A stretch of 12,220 nt of DNA from Hyphomicrobiales bacterium (GTDB lineage Bacteria; Pseudomonadota; Alphaproteobacteria; Rhizobiales; TMED25), in contig JADHLM010000032.1 of the NCBI GenBank assembly GCA_016780665.1, forward strand, positions 1 to 12,220, written 5' to 3'. Both the position numbers and the translations under genes were made by a program. The notes under the pieces are model-generated. The model was not told where the DNA came from. It made no database searches and saw nothing but the letters and a program-made list of their open reading frames with translations. This document shows positions 1 to 6,421 of the stretch, one piece after another. Numbering within the stretch: the first letter of the stretch is position 1; each line of letters opens with the position of its first letter.

Positions 1-1212
1 AATTTCTTCTATTCTTTTTACATATTTAATAGCATTTTCGGGCAAATTATTTATGTTGTTCACACCTGAAGTATCACAAAGCCAACCATCATGTTCTTCG
101 TAAATAGGTATAATTTTTTTTTGGAGTGTTTCTGATAATGGAAGATAATCAATTTTTTTCCCATCAAGCTCATATCCAATACAAATACTGATTTTTTCAA
201 AACCATCAAGCACGTCAAGTTTTGTCAGAGCAATGGTATCAATCCCTGATATTTGAACAGTTTGACGCACCAACACCCCATCAAACCAACCACATCTTCT
301 TTCTCGTCCCGTAACAGTTCCAAATTCTTTTCCAATATCACATAATTTTTCACCGATATCATCAAATAATTCTGTTGGGAATGGACCACTTCCAACCCTG
401 GTTGTGTATGCTTTTGTGATACCAATTATATGATCTAAATATTTTGGACCAACTCCGCTTCCTATGGACGCCTGACCTGGCATTGTATTCGATGATGTCA
501 CAAATGGATATGTACCAAAATCTACATCAAGTAGCAGACCTTGGGCACCTTCAAATAATATTTTTTTATTATCGATCTTTGCTTGATTAAGAATTCGCCA
601 TGTATTGGCCATAAAAGGTAAAATCTCTTCTTTTATGCCATCGAGATATCTATGAATATCTTCTATTTTCATATCACTAAGGCCATACGCCCTTCTGAGT
701 ATATTATGGTGTTCTATGATCCTCTCAATTTTGCTATCAATATTTTCAAAATCATCAAGATCGATAAGTTTAATCGATCTTCTTGCTACCTTATCTTCAT
801 AAGCAGGACCAATACCCCTTCCTGTTGTACCAATTTTTGATTTTCCAGCATTCTCTTCTCGCGCCAAATCTAGTTCTTTATGTAGTGGTAATATAATTGA
901 TACATTTTCAGCAATTTTAAGATTATTAGGTGTTACTTGAACTCCTAGTTTTGATAGATATTCTATTTCTGATAGGAGCGCGTTTGGATCAAGGACGACT
1001 CCATTTCCAATAATTGTCAATTTATCCTTTCGAACAATACCAGAAGGAAGTAGTGATAACTTTATGGTTTGGTCATCAATAACCAGAGTATGACCAGCAT
1101 TGTGTCCGCCCTGAAATCTGACAATCAAATCAGCTTTTTCAGAAAGAGAGTCAACAATCTTTCCCTTACCTTCGTCACCCCATTGAGTGCCAACAATTAC
1201 TACACTTGTCAT
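1..1212 (-). CDS. purA: Adenylosuccinate synthetase, C-terminus cut by window edge
   Basis: PurA joins IMP and aspartate using GTP to give adenylosuccinate, the first committed step from IMP to AMP, in the cytosol. Reading the minus strand from the ATG at 1212, the frame is open for 404 codons to base 1 with no stop. The family is usually about 430 residues, so roughly 25-30 residues are missing. Visible motifs: GDEGKG (residues 12-17, with catalytic Asp13), GGHNAGHT (35-42, His41 the expected acid/base), GTTGRGIGPAYEDK in the IMP-binding part, FEGAQG, VGSGPFPTEL and TGRERRCGWFD in the C-terminal half. No frameshift is seen. The start lies 5 nt after the serA stop, so it is probably co-transcribed with serC-serA. 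There is no clear Shine-Dalgarno sequence; the preceding bases are the A/T-rich end of serA, which suggests translational coupling. The identification is secure. Confidence 0.97.
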   Translation of the reverse strand, partial: MTSVVIVGTQWGDEGKGKIVDSLSEKADLIVRFQGGHNAGHTLVIDDQTIKLSLLPSGIVRKDKLTIIGNGVVLDPNALLSEIEYLSKLGVQVTPNNLKIAENVSIILPLHKELDLAREENAGKSKIGTTGRGIGPAYEDKVARRSIKLIDLDDFENIDSKIERIIEHHNILRRAYGLSDMKIEDIHRYLDGIKEEILPFMANTWRILNQAKIDNKKILFEGAQGLLLDVDFGTYPFVTSSNTMPGQASIGSGVGPKYLDHIIGITKAYTTRVGSGPFPTELFDDIGEKLCDIGKEFGTVTGRERRCGWFDGVLVRQTVQISGIDTIALTKLDVLDGFEKISICIGYELDGKKIDYLPLSETLQKKIIPIYEEHDGWLCDTSGVNNINNLPENAIKYVKRIEEI

Positions 1213-1217
1213 ATTAT

Positions 1218-2804
1218 TTATATAAAGTTTAGTTTTTTAACTTGAACAATATCATCAATACTATTTAGGCTATCAAGAACTGAATCATCTAGCGGTGAGT
1301 CAACTTCAATTAGCTCAATAACACTACCACCAATTTTATCTCTCCCTAAATTGAAATTAGCAATATTAACACCTTGTGAGCCAAGACATTGACCAATCTT
1401 TCCAACAAGCCCAGGCATATCATTATTTGTGATATAGATCATATTTCTAGCAAATTTCGCTTCCATATCAATTCCTTTAACTTGGATAAGCCTTGCACTT
1501 CCATCTGAGAAAACAGCTCCTGCTACAGAACGCTCTTGCCTTTCAGACTCAACAATTAATCTAATGTATGATCCGTATACACCGCCACTTGCTTTTTTAA
1601 TTTGTTCAATATTCAAACCTCGTTGTTTGGCAATAGACATAGAATTGACCATATTAATATCTTCTAATAGAGGTTTCAATAACCCAGCTACTAGTGTTGA
1701 AGTGAGTGTGTCAATGTTCATTTCAGCGATTGTTCCAACATATTCAATTTTAATATTCTTAATGGCGGTTTCTGTTATCTGTCCAGCAAATGACCCTAGT
1801 CTGTTTGCAAGGACGAGATAGGGCTCCATCGATGCAGCATCTTCGGCTGATACAGATGGAAAATTTATTGCATTTGTAATAGCACCGGTTAGAAGAAAAT
1901 CACTCATTTGTTCTGCAATCTGTACTGCGACTTTTTCCTGAGCCTCCACGGTAGATGCGCCAAGATGCGGAGTACATATAACATTTTCAAAATTGAATAA
2001 TGGATTATGCCTTGCTGGTTCTTCTACATATACATCGATTGCAGCTCCAGCAATTTTCCTATTTTTCAAGGCTTCTAAAAGTGCTGACTCGTCAATCAAA
2101 CCGCCTCGGGCACAATTTATAATCCTAACTGAGTCTTTCATAAGACTTATACTCTTGTCATTTATAATATTCTTTGTCTTTTCAGTTAATGGTGTATGTA
2201 TTGTTATGAAGTCTGAACTCTTAAATAGCACGTCTAATTCAACTTTATCTATACCCATCGACTCTGCGCGCTCATCAGTCAGAAATGGATCATAACCCAA
2301 TACTTTCATTCTAAGACCTTTTGCACGGTCTATTACAATTGTACCAATATTTCCGCAACCAATCACACCAAGCGTCTTACCAGTTAATTCTACGCCCATG
2401 AACCGCGACTTTTCCCATAAACTCGATTTTGTTGATTTATCTGCTTCAGGTATCTGTCGTGCAAGCGACATCATCATTGTGATTGCATGTTCCGCCGTTG
2501 TTACTGAGTTACCAAAAGGTGTATTCATAACAATTACACCATTTGAAGTAGCAGTCTCGATATCAACATTGTCAACACCAATCCCTGCTCTACCGACAAC
2601 CTTAAGTTTTTTAGCATTATCTAAGATCTTCTCTGTAACCTTTGTAGCTGATCTTATAGCTAAGCCATCATAATTTTTAATAATCTCGTATAATTTTTCT
2701 TTATCTTTACCAACATCAGGGAGATAGTCGACTTCAATTCCTCTATCTTTAAAAATCTTAACAGACTCTTCACTGAGCTTGTCTGAAACAAGTACTTTTG
2801 GCAT
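1218..2804 (-). CDS. serA: D-3-phosphoglycerate dehydrogenase (long, ACT-containing form)
   Basis: SerA oxidises 3-phosphoglycerate to 3-phosphohydroxypyruvate with NAD+, the entry step of the phosphorylated serine pathway. The 528-residue protein has the long-form layout: N-terminal substrate domain with VVGRAGIGVDNVD (69-81), a Rossmann motif GCGNIG (149-154), and the catalytic set Arg233 in CARGG, Glu262 in VEEP and His280 in TPHLGAST. An intervening ASB-type domain follows (about 315-450), then a C-terminal ACT domain (about 455-528, beginning ITNNDMPGLVGKIG). ACT domains often bind serine for feedback inhibition, so allosteric control is likely but not shown here. The ATG at 2804 is preceded by AAGGA at 8-nt spacing. 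It lies 22 nt after serC and 5 nt before purA, as the middle gene of an apparent operon. Confidence 0.97.
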   Translation of the reverse strand: MPKVLVSDKLSEESVKIFKDRGIEVDYLPDVGKDKEKLYEIIKNYDGLAIRSATKVTEKILDNAKKLKVVGRAGIGVDNVDIETATSNGVIVMNTPFGNSVTTAEHAITMMMSLARQIPEADKSTKSSLWEKSRFMGVELTGKTLGVIGCGNIGTIVIDRAKGLRMKVLGYDPFLTDERAESMGIDKVELDVLFKSSDFITIHTPLTEKTKNIINDKSISLMKDSVRIINCARGGLIDESALLEALKNRKIAGAAIDVYVEEPARHNPLFNFENVICTPHLGASTVEAQEKVAVQIAEQMSDFLLTGAITNAINFPSVSAEDAASMEPYLVLANRLGSFAGQITETAIKNIKIEYVGTIAEMNIDTLTSTLVAGLLKPLLEDINMVNSMSIAKQRGLNIEQIKKASGGVYGSYIRLIVESERQERSVAGAVFSDGSARLIQVKGIDMEAKFARNMIYITNNDMPGLVGKIGQCLGSQGVNIANFNLGRDKIGGSVIELIEVDSPLDDSVLDSLNSIDDIVQVKKLNFI

Positions 2805-2812
2805 TATGAAAA

Positions 2813-2817
2813 TCCTT
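2813..2817 (-). promoter_or_regulatory. Shine-Dalgarno site of serA
   Basis: The minus strand reads AAGGA, 8 nt upstream of the serA ATG, inside the 22-nt serC-serA spacer. It fixes the serA start and shows that serA can be translated independently of serC. Confidence 0.75.
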
Positions 2818-2826
2818 ATAAATTAA

Positions 2827-3981
2827 TTATTGTTTTTGAATTATTGAAAAATAAGCCCACTCGATCCATTCAAGTAATATAGATACATCTTGGGGTTCTA
2901 CTGTGGCACCGACCCAAATTCTTAATCCTGGAGGAGCATCTCTGTATGCACCAATGTCATATCCAATTTGTTCTTCTTCCAGAATTTTTTGTATATCTTT
3001 TGATAGTGCTGCAGTGTCTAAATCATCTCCATCTGGGCTTTTTGATGCAAATTCAAGACACACTGATGTGTTCGAAATTGTCTCTTTGTCTTGTGCTAAA
3101 AAAGATATCCAATTATTTTTCTCAACCCATTGTGAAATAATATCTAAATTAGAATTGGCAATTTCTATTAACTTCTTCAATCCACCGCTTTTCTTTGCCC
3201 ATTCAAGTGCTGACACATAATCAGCAACACACATAAGAGATGGTGTGTTAATAGTAGAGCCAGTAAATATACTTTCATCTACTTTACCAGATTTTTTTAT
3301 TCTAAATATTTTTGGCATTGGCCAATCTGGATTATAAGTATTTATTCTATCTATCGCACGTGGTGACAAGATTATCATCCCATGCTGAGCTTCCCCTCCA
3401 AGAACTTTTTGCCAAGAAAAAGTTGTAACATCTAATTTGCTCCAATCGACATTTTGAGCAAACAACCCAGACGTTGCATCACAGAGAGTTAATCCTTCTC
3501 TATTGTTATCTATCCAGTTTAGATCTGGAACCTTTACTCCTGAAGTTGTCCCATTGAGAGTAAAAACAATATCATTTTTTGGGTTTGCTTTAGATAAATC
3601 AGGTAAAAAACCATATTCTGCTTCAATTTTATTCACATTTGACAAATTTAATTGATTAATAATATCGGTTACCCAACCCTTGCCGAATGACTCCCATGCG
3701 AATACATCTATCGGCCTTGAACCTAATAAATTCCACATTGCGAGTTCAAATGCACCTGTATCAGATGCAGGGACAATTGCTACTTTATAATCCTTTGGCA
3801 GTTCAAGTAATTCGGCTGTAAGGTTAATTGAATACTCTATGAAGTTTTTTGGCTGCTTTGCCCTGTGAGACCTACCAAGAATCGTAGTGTCTAGATTATT
3901 TATATCCCATCCAGGATATTTGGCACATGGCCCTGATGAGAACAGAGCTCTATTAGTTTTAATTTTTGGTTTCTGTATCAT
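2827..3981 (-). CDS. serC: Phosphoserine aminotransferase, alphaproteobacterial type
   Basis: SerC transfers an amino group from glutamate to 3-phosphohydroxypyruvate to give phosphoserine; it uses PLP and acts directly after SerA. The 384-residue protein is a class-V fold aminotransferase. It begins with the FSSGPCAKYPGW segment (14-25), has CDATSG (167-172, Asp168 facing the PLP pyridine nitrogen) and SWQKVLGGE (189-197, with PLP Lys192). GSTINTPS (241-248) matches the phosphate/PLP-contacting region and GLRIWVG lies near the C-terminus. The sequence resembles the longer SerC branch common in Alphaproteobacteria more than E. coli SerC (inferred from motif wording, not alignment). It is first in serC-serA-purA. 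A GGAAGGG Shine-Dalgarno sequence 8 nt before the ATG sits in a hairpin loop, so control of initiation is plausible. Confidence 0.95.
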   Translation of the reverse strand: MIQKPKIKTNRALFSSGPCAKYPGWDINNLDTTILGRSHRAKQPKNFIEYSINLTAELLELPKDYKVAIVPASDTGAFELAMWNLLGSRPIDVFAWESFGKGWVTDIINQLNLSNVNKIEAEYGFLPDLSKANPKNDIVFTLNGTTSGVKVPDLNWIDNNREGLTLCDATSGLFAQNVDWSKLDVTTFSWQKVLGGEAQHGMIILSPRAIDRINTYNPDWPMPKIFRIKKSGKVDESIFTGSTINTPSLMCVADYVSALEWAKKSGGLKKLIEIANSNLDIISQWVEKNNWISFLAQDKETISNTSVCLEFASKSPDGDDLDTAALSKDIQKILEEEQIGYDIGAYRDAPPGLRIWVGATVEPQDVSILLEWIEWAYFSIIQKQ

Positions 3982-3985
3982 TATT

Positions 3986-4027
3986 CTATCCCTTCCAGAT
4001 AGGCGACTCTCGTTGGGGAGAGTTGTC
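3986..4027 (-). promoter_or_regulatory. Candidate structured serC leader (two hairpins, RBS in loop)
   Basis: Two adjacent hairpins can be drawn in the minus-strand RNA just upstream of serC. Hairpin 1 (4006-4023) has a 6-bp stem ACUCUC/GAGAGU around the loop CCCAAC. It can extend to 4002-4027 on this strand only with two A-C mismatches. Hairpin 2 (3986-4002) has a 5-bp stem CUAUC/GAUAG whose loop UGGAAGG carries most of the serC Shine-Dalgarno sequence (3990-3996), 8 nt from the ATG. Established knowledge: a conserved 'serC' RNA motif has been described upstream of serC-serA operons in Alphaproteobacteria, and position and layout agree with it. Whether this is a true member is inference; I matched it from memory of the motif, not with a covariance model. 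Confidence 0.6.
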
Positions 4028-4042
4028 CCACTTTTTTTTTAC

Positions 4043-4070
4043 TTCATAAAATGGAATAGATCAAATACAA
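4043..4070 (-). promoter_or_regulatory. Possible promoter for serC-serA-purA
   Basis: On the minus strand, TTGTAT (4065-4070) and TATGAA (4043-4048) are 16 nt apart, a modest sigma70-like pair. Transcription would begin around 4035-4037, in the A-tract just before the first leader hairpin, giving a leader of about 55 nt. In such AT-rich DNA similar pairs occur by chance; the fit to the leader is the main support. Confidence 0.35.
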
Positions 4071-4081
4071 AATAAATTAAA

Positions 4082-4110
4082 TTGACTTATGTAGTATTGA
4101 CGCATATGCA
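4082..4110 (+). promoter_or_regulatory. Probable sigma70-type promoter of the EamA transporter
   Basis: TTGACT (4082-4087) and TATGCA (4105-4110) are separated by exactly 17 nt, close to the TTGACA/TATAAT consensus. The predicted start near 4117 leaves a 5' UTR of about 27 nt before the ATG at 4144. The -10 element overlaps the palindrome at 4102-4118, where a repressor could block it. Confidence 0.55.
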
Positions 4111-4118
4111 TTAATGCA
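4102..4118. repeat. Overlapping perfect palindromes, candidate operator
   Basis: TGCATTAATGCA (4107-4118) is a perfect 12-bp palindrome, and GCATATGC (4102-4109) is a perfect 8-bp palindrome that overlaps it. Together they cover the -10 element and predicted start site of the transporter. This is the position expected of a dimeric repressor site, but no regulator is encoded in the window. Its role is inference. Confidence 0.4.
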
Positions 4119-4143
4119 CAAATAAATTTATACAATTAAAAAA

Positions 4144-5043
4144 ATGAAAAATCCTGTACTTCTCCACTGGTTCTACCTATCCTTACTTGTAATTTTTTGG
4201 GGATCAACTTTTGCTCTTACAAAATATGCATTAGATGTATTTAGCCCATTATGGATTGTGGCGATGAGACTAACCATAGGTTTCTTAATAATCTATTCCA
4301 TATTAAGGATAAGAGGTGAGTATCTACCTCGTGGTTATATAAATTGGCTGTGGCTGGTTTTGGTAGGTATGACCGCATTCTTACCATTCTATCTGATTTG
4401 TTGGGGGACAATCTATCTTGACACAAACATAAGTGGAATTTTATTTGGTATCGGACCACTATTTACTGTAATGGCTGCTCATTTCCTTGTTCCAAATGAA
4501 AAATTAAATTTGATTAAATTCTTAGGAATCATTTTCGGCTTTTTGGGACTTTATGTTTTATTGTTTAAAGATATAGAAAATTCAAGTTCATCATCGTCTT
4601 ATTCATCCCTTCTTCCTCAAATAGCAATACTACTAGCGGCAATTGGATATTCCATTCAGAATATCGCAGTCAATTTAATGCCCAATATTTCATTAATGCA
4701 GAAAACCTCAGGAAGCTTTCTCATCGGCTCTCTCTTTGCCTTAATTGTTGCTATATCAAGTGAAGGAATACCAGACATTTTAATTACTGATATATCCTTT
4801 ATATCTGTTTTAATTATGGGAATATTTTCAACGGCTATGGCAAGTATGGTAATGTTTAATTTGACTAAAATTGCAGGGCCAACATTTGTGTCCCTTACAC
4901 ATTATATATTACCCGTATATGTTGTTGTGCTTGGAACCTTACTGCTAAATGAAAGTATAACGATTGCACAAATAACGGGGATGATTATTATTTTATTTGG
5001 AATTATTGTGACACGTTACGGATCAAGATTAAAGAAAAATTAG
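4144..5043 (+). CDS. EamA/DMT-family inner-membrane transporter, substrate unknown
   Basis: The 299-residue protein is very hydrophobic, with about ten predicted helices in two five-helix EamA repeats, the usual DMT exporter layout. The first repeat opens with VIFWGSTFALTKYAL (16-30) and continues to about 141. A hydrophilic serine-rich linker (about 142-155, with a run of six serines) separates it from the second repeat (about 158-291). The second repeat ends with the family-like TKIAGPTFVSLTHYILPV (241-258) and LLLNESIT (266-273). DMT members export amino acids, metabolites or drugs; the sequence alone does not give the substrate. The gene diverges from serC, so amino-acid efflux is possible (inference). 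It has its own promoter. No Shine-Dalgarno sequence precedes the ATG, only an A-rich run. Its TAG stop overlaps the oppositely oriented glmM stop. Confidence 0.9.
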   Translation: MKNPVLLHWFYLSLLVIFWGSTFALTKYALDVFSPLWIVAMRLTIGFLIIYSILRIRGEYLPRGYINWLWLVLVGMTAFLPFYLICWGTIYLDTNISGILFGIGPLFTVMAAHFLVPNEKLNLIKFLGIIFGFLGLYVLLFKDIENSSSSSSYSSLLPQIAILLAAIGYSIQNIAVNLMPNISLMQKTSGSFLIGSLFALIVAISSEGIPDILITDISFISVLIMGIFSTAMASMVMFNLTKIAGPTFVSLTHYILPVYVVVLGTLLLNESITIAQITGMIIILFGIIVTRYGSRLKKN

Positions 5044-6386
5044 TTCAGTAATTCGTTAAGGCTCGTTGTGATTTCAGTCAGAGTTTGATCCAATAATTTT
5101 TTATCTTTAGACTCAACCATAACCCTTACTAAGGGTTCTGTGCCAGACAATCTTATAAGAACCCTACCTTTATCTCCAATCTTTCGTTGATGCTTTTCTG
5201 ATAAGTCTCTTAATTGAATAATGTCTGGAGCCTGATCCTCTTTTATAATGAAGTTCTTCTGAATCTGTGGATAGGGATCAATTAACTTTGCAAGATCACT
5301 AATCTTTTGTCTATTTTTTTTCATTATTGCAAGTATATGCAGTGCTGCAAGAATACCATCACCAGTTGTTGAATAGTCACTCAATATGATATGTCCAGAT
5401 TTCTCACCACCCACATTAAATCCATTCTTTCTCATATACTGTGATACATACCTATCACCAACCATTGTTCTATGCAGTTCAATACTTTGACTGCTCAAAT
5501 AATCTTCCAAACCAATATTTGATAAGATGGTTGCCACAACACTGTTTTTCTTTAACTTCTTTGTTTCCTGCCATTCCTTTGCAATAATTGCTAATATGGT
5601 ATCTCCATCAACAATTTCACCATTTTCGTCTATGACGATAATTCTATCAGCATCACCGTCTAGCGCAATTCCAATATCAGCCTTATTTTTTACAACGGTA
5701 TCAATAATATTTTCAAGTGATGTTGAACCATAATCTTGATTTATATTTTGTCCGTTAGGTGTATCCCCAATTGATATCACATTTGCACCTAATTCCCATA
5801 GAGTCAGAGGCGCTACCTTATAACCCGCTCCATTTGCACTATCAATTACAATATCCATTCCATCCAGAGTTAGTTCTTTACTAAGAGTTCCTTTTATATA
5901 CTCAATATATCTTGCCTGTGCATCATCAATTCTTTTGGCTTTACCTATTTTAATTTTACCTAAATCATAATTATCTAGATTTTGGATTATTTTTTCAATT
6001 TCTGATTCATTTTCATCGCTAAGTTTATAACCATCAGGGCCAAAAATTTTAATACCATTATATTCGTAGGTATTATGAGATGCTGATATCATTATACCCA
6101 GATCTGCTCTCATTGATTTCATCATCATAGCTATTGATGGAGTTGGCATCGGCCCGAGTAAAAAAACATCTAGACCTACAGAAGTGAGTCCTGAAGTAAT
6201 TGCTGACTCTAACATATAACCAGATAATCTTGTATCTTTTGCAATCACTACCCTCTTGGCTTTTTTATTTACGGAAACATATAATCCTGTAGCTGCACCA
6301 ATCTTTAGAGCTATATCAGCAGTCATTGGAGGAAGGTTTGCGATACCTCTAATACCATCTGTGCCAAAATATTTTCTGTTTGTCAT
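5040..6386 (-). CDS. glmM: Phosphoglucosamine mutase
   Basis: GlmM converts glucosamine-6-phosphate to glucosamine-1-phosphate on the way to UDP-GlcNAc for peptidoglycan and LPS. The 448-residue length and motif order fit the alpha-D-phosphohexomutase family: N-terminal FGTDGIRG (7-14); phosphoserine loop SASHN (101-105, Ser103 the phosphorylated residue); metal loop DGDADR (243-248, Asp243/245/247); sugar-binding GGEKSGH (326-332); and C-terminal phosphate-binding RLSGTEP (412-418). Two small departures from the usual wording are seen: Thr for Pro after SASHN, and Leu for Pro in R-P-SGTEP. The ATG at 6386 has only a weak AGG upstream. The gene follows ftsH by 35 nt, an arrangement known in Alphaproteobacteria. 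Its TAA overlaps the stop of the convergent transporter gene by 4 nt, leaving no intergenic terminator. Confidence 0.96.
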   Translation of the reverse strand: MTNRKYFGTDGIRGIANLPPMTADIALKIGAATGLYVSVNKKAKRVVIAKDTRLSGYMLESAITSGLTSVGLDVFLLGPMPTPSIAMMMKSMRADLGIMISASHNTYEYNGIKIFGPDGYKLSDENESEIEKIIQNLDNYDLGKIKIGKAKRIDDAQARYIEYIKGTLSKELTLDGMDIVIDSANGAGYKVAPLTLWELGANVISIGDTPNGQNINQDYGSTSLENIIDTVVKNKADIGIALDGDADRIIVIDENGEIVDGDTILAIIAKEWQETKKLKKNSVVATILSNIGLEDYLSSQSIELHRTMVGDRYVSQYMRKNGFNVGGEKSGHIILSDYSTTGDGILAALHILAIMKKNRQKISDLAKLIDPYPQIQKNFIIKEDQAPDIIQLRDLSEKHQRKIGDKGRVLIRLSGTEPLVRVMVESKDKKLLDQTLTEITTSLNELLN

Positions 6387-6421
6387 GATAGCCTGTGAAT
6401 TTGAACTTATTTTCTAAAAGA

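Noticed and set aside
225..425. 66-codon minus-strand frame inside the purA region
   Set aside because: It lies out of frame within purA, whose own frame is continuous with all family motifs; the short frame has no recognisable content.
1564..2673. Several 85-100 codon plus-strand frames opposite serA
   Set aside because: They are antisense shadows of a conserved gene, with no Shine-Dalgarno sequence or family resemblance.
4588..4608. Serine-codon run in the transporter as a slippage site or microsatellite
   Set aside because: The codons are mixed (AGT/TCA/TCG/TCT), so it is not a simple nucleotide repeat; it encodes a hydrophilic linker between the two halves.
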